From: Henricia sp. BOLD:AAB3569
Taxonomy: Eukaryota; Echinodermata; Asteroidea; Spinulosida; Echinasteridae
Assembly (NCBI GenBank): GCA_037783545.1
Contig: JBBELK010000329.1
Span: forward strand, 3,486,501-3,550,500
Reading direction: 5' to 3'
Length of the DNA: 64,000 nt
Shown: positions 42,401-54,400 of the stretch, one piece after another
How the letters are laid out: the number at the start of each line of letters is the position of its first letter
Numbering within the stretch: the first letter of the stretch is position 1
Notes under the pieces: generated by a model
What the model was told of the DNA's origin: nothing
The model's input: the letters and a program-made list of their open reading frames with translations, nothing else
Databases searched by the model: none
Program-made: the position numbers and the translations under genes

Positions 42401-45400
42401 CCTTAACACGACCCACGACCCTGGTTTTACCTTCTCCATTCAAGCCACCACAGTGACGTACACAGCTACGGACCCGTTCGGCCGTTCAAGTACTTGCGTC
42501 TTCACTGTAACTGTCTCAGGTTTGTCTTTCATCCATTATTGGCAGGGTTGTAACGAGTCTCCCTCGAGTCGAGTTGACCTGCACCCGTCCGTACGCGCCA
42601 CATGTGTTGTATACATGAAAATGGAATACCGGCAGGGCCCGGGCCCTTAAACTGCAAGGGAAACGACCGGCCTTGCGGGACCCAGTAAGACAGGGTGCTG
42701 TTTGTCTGGGAGATTCTCCATAGCCCACCATGGGATTCTCCTATAAAAAAGGCCCAGAATCAGTCTACCGTAATACTTCTACACAATGGTTCTTCAATCC
42801 TTTGGAAATGTTTCTCATTATTTTCCTACGTGATAATTGTTTCTTCTGATTCTAAGTTTTTATATTCTCCACAGTTCACATGATTTTGTTTTATATATGT
42901 GTACATATTCCCGCCGTGAATATGGCCACTGATACCGGCACGGCGCTAAACCCAAAACTCACTCACTCACTCATGAAAACGGATGGCAGGTCAACTCGAC
43001 CGTTGTACCAATTCGACCGTTGTACCAACTCGACCGTTGCACCAACTCGACCGTTGCAAGTTTCAGTATATTCCAATTTTTTGCTTGGCTAGGTATGTAC
43101 ACTTTCAGAGTACATACGATAGATCGTACATGTTATTATTATTATTATTTATTTCTGGTACTGAAACCAAGGATTCCTCAATAGTGCCCATTGCACTGTT
43201 GCTCGCGTGGCAAGCGTGAGGAAACCCATGATGAATTAGATACGGCCAGAGACACCGGGGAATCCCTCCCCTTCTCTTCACGAAGAAATGCTCTGGGATC
43301 TTTAAAGTGCGTTACTTTACCTAACACACCGGACCAACGGCTTTACATCCCTTCCGAAGGATGGAGAAAGTGTGATTAAGTGCCTTTCTCAAGAACACAA
43401 GTGCCACAACCTGTCGCGGCCCAGAATCGAACCCACATTCTAGTACTGGCAGGAACTTGAGTTCGGCGCACTAGACCGCTCGGCCATAACACCCCACATG
43501 TACGACCTTGGCACTAAAAGGGTTAAATTGTTAAATTGGTGCGCAACTGGGAATATAAAAAAATAAGTACCCCATGCATCCTCGATCCCGATTTACTGAA
43601 TTGGGATGTCCTAATAAGCCAAACAATTTGTCCTCTTTTGACAGAGTCCACTGACAACGTCTTACCAATGATTCACGACTGTCCCCCCAACGAGGTCACC
43701 AATAACGACCCAGGTCTGGCCACAGCCGTAGTAACATGGACAGCACCCACAGCAACCGACGATCAAGGCATGCCAACCTTGATCCCTAACAGGCCGTCTG
43801 GGTTTGCTTTCCCCATCGGAATAATGACCGTAACCTATACAGCAACGGACGGAAACAACAACCAGCAGACGTGTTCATTCACTGTCACTGTCATTGGTGA
43901 GGGGAAACTTCAAAAATTAGAAATCAAAACATGTAGTTTATTGCCAACTCCAAAGCAAGTCCATCGCAGACAAAGCATTTAAAAGAGTTTGTTCAGATTT
44001 TCCCAGAAAATGGATTTTGCTCTAGCCTAACAATCATGTAAAATACCTCCCCCAAAAAACTATTAATTGGAAATTTGCAATCTCAAATTTATACAGTACC
44101 GGCCAAAAATGAGTACACTTGTTGAAAACTATGTATTTGCAATTTGTCTGTAAGATTGACCCTCATTTCGTAGAGTAATCACAGATTGCCTTTTTCTTTA
44201 CTCAACTGGGGTCCTTTTGCCATTTTACAACAGTTGTGTAGGCAGGAAAGGCAAATATAGACTAGATAGCTATCTAATAGTGGTCAAGAATTGACCACTA
44301 TCAGTGATTTTGGACACGCTTCAGGGACCTCAGAAAATCGAAGAACAGTCGGAACACATGCATGCAAAAGAACCTATTACACATAATCTGTTGCATAATA
44401 CAATATTGTATTCATTGTATACTTCTTAAAACTTGTGTGACCTACAGAGGCTACTTTTTTTATATGAAGCCAGAGGTGGCTATTTTGAGGAATGAAAGAT
44501 GGAGACATTTCTGGAGTTTCAAGGACATTTCTATGACATGCATTGAATATATTGGTTGCATAATGTGTTTTTTGTACTGGGCATATAAAAATCTGTAAAA
44601 TGTTACTAAACATAGTTTTCAACAGGTGTACTCAAACTTTTGGCCGGTACTGTATGTGCTTTATAAAAGGAATAAATTAGTTTACAAAACATTGGTGTTT
44701 TTTTTATGATATCCGTTAAAATATACGGATTGAGAGCGCGAAATTTCAGAATAATAATTTTTAAAAATATGACCCATGATATGGCATCAAAAGCCATGTG
44801 AAAATGGGGGCCTTAAAAATGTGATCTGGACTAATTTGTTTAGTTTCCTAATGACCTTTTATTTCCTTGCTTCTTTTGACAGACAATCAGGACCCAACCT
44901 TGACTAACTGCCCAGAGAGTTTTAGTCTGACAGTCATACAAGCCACTGGTGTAGCCACTGCAACATGGACACTACCAACAGCTGCCGACAATTCTGGCAC
45001 GGTAACCTTGACAACGACAATGGAGCCTGGCCAATCACTACAACCTGGAGTATACCCTGTGACGTACACGGCAACCGACCCTGCTCAACGCGCTGTGACT
45101 TGTACCTTCACCGTTACCGTGCAAATCAGTAAGACTTTACTTTAGTGTCACAACATGTTTTGTTTTAAATTTTAAAGGCATGTGAAAGGGAGGAAATGTC
45201 AATTAGTTTGAATTTAACTTTCAGACATTAGTATGATTTTTTGGTGTGTTAAGTTTTAAAAGGTAAAGTACATGATTGGTAACTATTACAAACAGCGTTA
45301 TTTCCACTGGTAATTGAAAGCCTATGTTGAGAAAACTACCTTGTAGAAATTTGAGCCACAGAGATGCTGTAATTAGTGCTGGGTGACTAGTGGATTTTGC

Positions 45401-48400
45401 AGCAATTACTCGCGACTAGTCGATTAATCGCGAGTAGTTGGCAACATATTAAAAGGCCAAAACAAAAAAAACACGTACATGTACGTAATTGTACGTGTAG
45501 GCCTATATGTTGAAATTGTCAGCATAGGCCTACACAATAAAATTCAGTTGCACACAGGCCGTCTTTTGAGAAAGGAGACTGTCACAGTGTAACAGTATAG
45601 CGTAATCGCGATTGATCGCGAGTATGTAACGGTACTCGCGGCGCCGGGATTAATCGAGTAGTTTAAAAATGCAAATCGTGAGTCCGAGTACCGTTTACTA
45701 CTCGCGATTAATCGATAAATCGAGCTATTCGCCTGCAATACCTGAAATCGTTTTTTAAATCGCCAACTCTTTTTTCTCATCAATGCGGGCACTTCACAGG
45801 GGCGGATCCAGGGGCGTGGGGCTCGCTCGCACGCACGCACCACAACCCCACTCGCCTTTCCGGGGGCCACCGAAAAAGTTTAAGTTAAAGAATAAGCACC
45901 AAACCTGTGTTTGTGCTTGAAGTAATAGAACAAAAAATGTTTAAGAAATTTTGCAGCAGTTAATTTGTAACAAAAATTCCAACCAGTCACCAGATGAACA
46001 CACGATCACATTTTAATAAAAAGGTATTTTTGTAATCATTTTAATAATTAAAAAAACATCTAAGGTGACTTTGTTTTTGTATTTTTCTTTCGTAGGCAGC
46101 GGCTGCAATGACCCGACTCCCTGCATGAATGGTGGCACTTGTACCGCACTGGTCAATAACGGTTTCAACTGTAACTGTCTATCGACATGGAGGGGTACAA
46201 CGTGTGAGTTAGGTAAGCTTGGGTTTTAGTCAGTCAACTTGGTCCCATCTTTTAGAATCTTTAGTTGTTTGTGGAGAAAAATTTGTGACAAAAAATATTT
46301 ACACATAACTTGCACAATATAAACATGATGACAGCAGAAAACTTCCCCTGAAATGGTTTTGTCTGAAGTGCTATAGTCTTTGAGAAATGAGCAAAACAAT
46401 TATTTTTCGTCTCGCGAGACGTAAATTCAATTCGCCCCAAAACCATTTCGCCCAAAATCACTTCGTCTAAACACTACCTCGCCCCAAAACCACTTCGTGC
46501 ACAGGCCGTGGTTCGGGGAGAAGCTAGTGGTTCAGGGCGAAGTACGGAGCTGGTTTTTGCTCAGGTTGGTTTTAATCATGCATATCTTCAATCACACAGG
46601 GGGATAAAACTATTTGTAACAGTTTACCAATCATGTATACTATCTTTAAATAACTTTGCACACCACTGTATCTTGCATACCATTTGACTAGATCGCTAAA
46701 ATGCTTAATGGACATTTCTCCATAGATGTAAATGAGTGTGCACAACCAGCCGTACTCCAAGGATGCACAGATCGGGGATTAGCCTGCATTAACCTACTGG
46801 ATGGATACAGCTGCGATTGTTCAAACGGCTTCTATAAGGCTGGCAACTCCGACAACTGCATACGTGAGTCTTGTTTCATGTTTCAGAGGAATGTTTCACA
46901 AGATGTGATAATAGGCTTGTGCTTACCACGTCATTTTGGGAGTCAAATAATGCCGCGTCATTGTTGAAGCGATGTGCGTCCGCATTGTGCGTGTCTCCAG
47001 CACACATAACACGTTGTACTAAGGTTCCCATTGGTAAAATAAACCGTATTGCGCCTGCCGGAGAGACAACACACACGCACATGGAGTCAACATTGACGCA
47101 TCATAATTTGACTCCCAAGTGACGTATATTCAAGTGCTCAATAGCCAAGGTTGTAGCTCGACTGGTAAATGGCAGTTGGTCTCAGTTGAAATTCAGTTCC
47201 ACTGATTTTTGAGCCAAAATGGCTCTACTTCAGAAAATTTACAAAAGTATAACAAAAGTCGTACATGTGTAGAATATCTGTGAGTCGGTAATGAGATGTT
47301 TAGAAAGCACCGTGGGGCATTTAGATTAGACTTGGGCGACTCCAGCATTTTCGGAGTTGACTCTGATTCCAAATAAGAATCGCGATTCCATTTTTTCACG
47401 GGAAAGCATTAACTACATTTAGTGCGTTTGGGTGCATGTACATTGACTACATATTGACGACGACCGAATTCATGGCACCGCGCAGCACTAATGTCCATGA
47501 AATAAAGTTCCTAATTTGGAAATTATCAGAGGCTGAATACTCGTGCAGAAGTCAAGTGTTTTGGCTTCGGAATTGCTAAGTAAACTCTGGATTCGGCAAG
47601 CTATCACTGGGAATCGAATCTAGATAAAAGGAAACCGATTCCTACTGGGAATAGATTCTTCAGAAATCTTGAATCGCGATTCCGATTCCTAAGGTGGAAT
47701 CGATTCTACTCGATTCCGGCGTGGAATTGCCCAAGCCTAACGCCAAACTGTAATGCCTTCTTGCATGGTGCTCGTCAATCTCAATAGACCTGAAACATAA
47801 TGACGTCACGCAATGTTTACCGCGGTGCATTATGGGTGAAAAGTGGGACGAAATCTCTGCATCTCTAGTTTGCGTGCGTTGTATGCATAGCGCCTAGCGT
47901 ATTATAGTCTAGTCAATTTACGATTTGACCTAGAACTAATTGCAATAAAAATCATTCTAAAATGAATCTAGGCCGCAACATTCAAATAAACAACATATTA
48001 AAAATCTAATTGTTTCTTTTAAGTGGAAAGGTGTTTTTGAAGACAAACATTAAGAATTAAAATTTAGTCTGGTAACGTTCCTCAGTCTGTGTGTTTCGTA
48101 ATAGTGGATGCGTAGTAATACGACCACTTGCGAGCAGACGACGACTCAGTAGGTGCATGGTAATCACGACCACTTGCGAGCAAATGGCAGTGTCCAAATC
48201 AGGTGCTCGCATAATTGGTCGTGATTACCATGCACCTACCATCGCGAAACATGTAGGTTGGAGTAAGTTACCAGACTAGTTTCTGAGACGTCGTCGTCTG
48301 CTCGCAAGTGGTCGTATTACTACGCATCCACTATGACGAAACATACAGACTGAGGAACGTTACCAGACTAAATTTTAATTCTTAATGTTTGTCTTCAAAA

Positions 48401-51400
48401 ACTGCTTCAAAAACACCTTTCCACTCAAAAAAACCAATTAGATTTTTAATATGTTGTTTATTTGAATGTTGCGGCCTAGATTCATTTTAGAATGATTTTT
48501 TTATTGCAATTAGTACTAGGTCAAATCGTAAATTGACTAGACTATAATACGCTAGGCGCTATGCATACAACGCACGCAAACTAGAGATGCAGAGATTTCG
48601 TCCCACTTTTCACCCATAATGCACCGCGGTAAACATTGCGTGACGTCATTATGTCATAGGTCTATTCAGTCAGTATTTGAACTTTAATCCTTGTTTTCCA
48701 AAATAAGTTAATATTAGCTAGACCCATGAGTTCCTTCTTGGTGAAAAATAATGTTTTGTTGAGATACAAACATTAAAGATACGTTTTTCTCAGATTGGAA
48801 TACAATTCAGTGCTTTTAATCTTTTTTATGTGTGTGTGTGTGTTCATATTGACAGAGGGACGAACATTTCGTCTAAGAATTGTCATCGTGGAGATCTTTT
48901 CCATAACAGCTGATTTCACCATTGATCTGGCAAATCCAGATGCTGTTTTGTTTTTAAGACGCAAAAAAGGTCTGCAAGACGTGGTAAGAATCCAACTCAG
49001 TTTGAGCACTTCATACTTTTGATCTTTTTTTTTTTCAATTCTTTTCTCAAAAAAATTTAAAAGCCCTGTAATGGATTTATTTTTATCCCATTTCATAAAT
49101 CAAATGGTCCTTGTTGAGATTTTAACTTGTCCTACTTTTAGTATTGAATAACCTTGTCATTTTCCAATGGATTTAAAGGAAGTATATATGATTGGTATCT
49201 GGAAAATCAGAAATGTTCACAGATTTACGCCTAACTTACACAATATAAACATGATGACCGTAGAAAACTTCCCCTGAAATGGTTTTGTCTGAAGTGCTAT
49301 AGTCTTTGAGAAATGAGTAAAACAATTAGTTTTCGCCCAAGTGCCATTTCGCCCCCAAACCACTTTGCCCGAGTGCCATTTCGCCCCAAATCACTTCGGC
49401 CAAACACTACATCGCCCAAATGCTACTTCGCCCCAAAACCACTTCGTGCACAGGCCGTGGTTCAGGGCGAAATGGTTCTGGGGCGAAATGACTGCAAACC
49501 CTTTTTTGACTGTTTTCTCATAAGTTAGACAAAGTACGGAGCTGGTTTTTGCTCAGGTTGGTTTTAATCATGTATATCTTCAATCACACAGGAGGATAAA
49601 ACTATTTGTAACAGTTTACCAATCATGTATACTATCTTTAAACCAAAATTTCACATCATGTAAACAAGGCCTGACAAATTTAACTGATTGAGTTTCTTCA
49701 GTTTTCCAAGAGCGTGAGATTTATTGGCCATATGACCAAATTGTGTTAGTAAGGGACCTTATCTTACTATTTGTTACCATTTTGAAACTTGAGAGGCATC
49801 TGTATGACAATGTTGTCGTGATCGTCAAATGTTACGACGTTAAGCCTGAACAATTTTTTAAAAAGGCTTCTTGTCTCTGATTGCATAGGGGCGTGAATTG
49901 GATAACTTTTCAGCATATGACTTAAATATTTGCCATTTGTTTGTTGACTTTGTGAATTATAGTTGAGGCCAGTCTTCAATGGACTGAATGGCTTTGCCTA
50001 CGTACGCGTCTTGTTCTTCCAATCTGGTAGTATCATTGCAGAAGCGTTGGTTACTGTTAGTCCAACGTCAACAGTGACACAAGCCAATGTGGAAAATGCT
50101 TATCAGCAGAGCATTGGACCACAGAATGATTTAATTGCTGGGTCCAGGTTCAAAGTCACCCCTAGTTCTACTGTCGTCAGGGAAGGTAATTGTGAATTGT
50201 TATGAAGGCTTTGATCTCTCTTGCATCTGTTGTTTTTCCATAATCCTCTTTTTCAGTCTACACAGGGATTGTTTCTTTATAGACCGATCTAGTAAGCTCC
50301 GCCCATTTAGCAATTGCCTAGCAACATGCCACATATGTGAGGCACGTGTGCAGTAGAGTCGCGTGGCCGCGCCGTGCGTCAGCATCCGCGCCGTGCGTCA
50401 GCATCCGCGCCGTGGTCAGCGCGTATTGAAACACTTAAGTATCCGGTCGTCAGTGTTTCCCCCAGAAAATTGTTAAAGGCCCAGTGGATCATTTGCAATG
50501 AGCCCAAAAGGTAATCGACGAGTTTACAGGGGAAAAGTTCTGAAAGTAAAGATTGTATTAATAGCAACTATCCAATGAAAGGTTTTCGCTCAAAATGATA
50601 TAATTTCATCCGTACAGATGAAATTATTTAGATCGTTTGCAAACGATTTACTTATTTTTGGTTAGCATCTACGCGGTCCAAAATGCATGGGCGCTGTGTA
50701 CTGCATGTGCGTGTTCCAATGCATTTTTATGGATCGCGCGCACACGCAGTATGTGCGCCACAGAGTGCATGACGCAAGCCACATATAGTACCCGATCAAC
50801 TGAGAACGAATATTTGAAACACCCCGCCAAGACCAGGAAAATGCATATGGATTTTCATGTTTTTTTTTAAACGTGGTACATTTGACAAAGCTGAAATTTC
50901 TTCGGATGAGTTTGTTGATGTTGATGGTTTTATTCGCAGAATCGCTCAAAAACAGATCATCTACAGGGCCTTTAAAGCGTAGTGGTAAAATATATTCAAG
51001 ATGACATACAATGTACGTTGACTGTTAATTTTCACTATCCAATACTGTGATACTGCCATTAAGTTTATGGTGTTTTTGCGTCACTCGTGCTGCATTTCGC
51101 GGTAGCTCTGTGCAAACATTTTTAAAGACTCGGGTAGCCAAAATGGCGATCTAGTTTTTGGCTACCTGAACCTGAGGCTGTGAATGGTCAATTCCAAAAT
51201 GGGCGGAGCTTACTGGATCGGTCTATTTCCTAATGGAAGATCACTAACAGAATTGCCCATTTCAGTAAGCAATTTAACAGTTTTTGTTTATTTTTAGTAG
51301 ATATTTGAAAGTTGACATTTTGTAGCCTACTGAAGTAGGTTGCGTTCCACTTACGCAAAGCGTTGCCAACGTTCGCCACTGGTTACAGTGCTTTTGTGCA

Positions 51401-54400
51401 ATCGTCTATGGATATCAGGGCACCAGTTGTTGATAAACGTTGCAAAGTGCCGTTTGCAATGTCCGTGTATTCGGAACGCACTTCAACGCAGCCCAGTTGT
51501 AACTGAGTCTAAACATTCCCTGGTAATCTGAAATGTCCATTGCTAAAACGCAGAGAAACAGTTCACTGGTTTTAGTGTAGACCCAGTAACCTTGGCAACA
51601 CACAAAGGGTGACTTTTCACTTTATTACCCTATTAGGGCAGCCTACCGTGGTTGGCCCTATAAACTGAATACACATGTTGCAAAAGAAAATACATACTTG
51701 TTCAATTGGACAGAAATAAATGCCTGTGGTCTGATAAAGAGGAACCTTGGTAAAAAAATCTTTAAAAATTCTTTGTTTATCAACAGAGGTTTGTGTGGCT
51801 GGATATTGCCAAAATGGAGGCACATGTACGCCAAGTACCCCCATGTATCTCAGCTCTTGCATGTAAGTACAGTCAATTTATGTGTGTCAAGCTAGAATTG
51901 TTCCCAACAAAAATCCCACAATATTATTCTCACAAGAAATTCAGTCAATTTGCCTCATTTTGGTGCCTCGGTTTGCATAACCTTTTCATTGAAAGTCTTT
52001 CGCTTTAGTTTCAGTCAACAGTATCGGTGTGTGACTTTAGAGAAAAATAATATGTGAACCCTATCTATGTATTGCAATGTATTTATAGATGTCCGCACAT
52101 AGTGATGTTTCCTTACCTAAAAGATAATGTCAAGAACTTAAAACATGGATTAACTTAAAACATGGCTTAATTAACTTTTTGAATCATCATTCCTTGGTCG
52201 TTACTAAGCTTGTGCGGTATTTCGGTAATACCAAGTAGTAACTGTATTTCTAAAATACCGATTGCTCTCGCGGAAATACAGAAATACCGGCGAACTCGGT
52301 ATAGAGTTCATTACCACGGTATCGTGAAATTGTTACCTGGGTGAAAAGAAAATTTGCGCGACAGAAAGTCATGGAAACGAACAGCGTTGAGAATTTGGGT
52401 GTTGTGCAAGATATTGTTCAGTGTGTGAAAGCACCTTTCTCCATGAGAAATACTGGCACGCACATGCTCCGTGCGGAGTTGGTAATACTTTCACGTTGAC
52501 ACACTTACTTGTAACACCGTTATGTGCAATGTATTTGGCTGGCTGCAAGTGCTGTGTACAATCGATCGGCATTGGTCATGTCGACCGCGTACGTTCGGAT
52601 CGCTAGCTCCCTAAAATGGACTGCAGGGACTGGCATAAAAACTCACGACGTTGGGAGACTACGGAGCAATTTTGGACGACATGAAACCTGCACCGAAAGA
52701 ATTTCTGAATGCTCAAAATGGCTCATTGTTTGACATACATGTAATAGAAAAGTACTTGGTAATACCAAATACCGCGGTATTTTTTCATGGCATACCGCGG
52801 TGTCCCAAAACCCAATACCGCACAAGCTTAGTCGTTTACTAGGAATATTGTTTACTCTGATTTTGCTATTTTATCCTCGAGATACTTTTTTTTTCTTCAT
52901 AAAAGTGTGTACTTTGTTTTTTGAGGTAAAATTGATAATGATTTTCCGTGTGTTCCATTTTCAGATGTCCGTCCGGATACATAGGAGAAAGATGTGAGAG
53001 TATTGGTGTGACATTAACAAGTAGGTTGGGTCGAACTCTTGACAAATATTTACCTGGAATTTGACTTTTAGATGTTGTTAATAATTGACAGCCAGAGGAA
53101 CTGGTACATTACTCAAATAGTTTTAAAAGGGATTAAAAAAAGATTAAAAAAGGATCAAAAAGTTTGAATTGTTTTCCTCTATTAATTCAAATTTACATTT
53201 GATTTAGGGAATAAAAGTGGGTTTGGCCAGTCTTAAACATATGTTTAAAACCGGCTAGAGGCCTGGAAGAGTGATAATGGCCTGAGCCACAAGGGCCATT
53301 ATCACTCTTCCAGGCCTCTAGCCGGTTTTAAACTTATTGTTTAAGACTGGTCAAAGCCACTTTTATTCCCATTCATAAATACCTTTTTGTGTAAATCAGT
53401 AAAACTCACCAAATTTGCTTGCCTTTTTGCCATATTCTGCATTGTATTTTTGTATGCATCACGAGTTCGTTCAAACTGCAAGCTGTGTGTCGAGTTGTTT
53501 TTTTCGATCGCGCGCGTTACGCCTAATGCAGGCGTGTTGTACGCGCACGCACACGAAAGGGTACTTTGCACATTTTGCTTTCGGGCGCGTGCAGTTTCTG
53601 TGTGATTGTGCGTATTCCATACACGCGCCGACTAGGGCGCGGACACTAATGCGGGTCAGGCAAGAAAGTGTTTAAAACTGGCTGGCCGGTCTTTATCGTC
53701 CGTTTAAAACTGGCCATGTGACATGCTCTCAACCAATAGGGTAGCGTAAACTGTCTAAGGTATTTATTAATATTAAATAACGGACATGTACATTTGCTGA
53801 GCAGCCATTCAACAATAGTAAAGTGTTAAATCTGATGATTGTTGGAGAAATTCATATCAAGTGCCAACAATTTGACCAGCATTCTAGCAATTAAAATCTT
53901 CGTTTCAAGTTTTACCCCCGAAATGCTGACTAGTTTTAGTTTTAGCCACTGTCACCTGCAAGTGTAGATGTATATGTGACCCGTTCTGAGTAGAAATGGG
54001 CCCGGTTCCAGGCCCATTAAAATGTGAGAATACAATGGACATTCTGGGCAGTGCCCAAGTACTGCCTGGAATTTTCAGGTACTGCTCGGAAGTTCCATTA
54101 TGCTTTCAAATGTTAATGATCCTGGGATCGATTTCACAAAAGTTAATGCAAGTTTAATGCATCCAAATTCACATAGCAACGTCCCAAGATAAGAAGAGTG
54201 ACCATTCCTAAGATGCGTCTTAGCGCTTTGTGAAATCGGTCCCAGGATCAGCCACTGTTTTCCACAACTAGTTGCAAAGTTGGTCTAGGCTGCAGGACAT
54301 CCGATTCGTATTCATATTGTTCCGATAAAATGCTGGAGATATTAAAAAAGCCCAATGTTTCTTACCATCATACACTTTATATCAGATCTTGTTTACCAGT

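Noticed and set aside
199..45128. Hyalin itself (secreted coat protein)
   Set aside because: The reading frame continues through EGF/SEA/EGF exons into a transmembrane helix and tail, so the product is membrane-anchored. The symbol was left empty.
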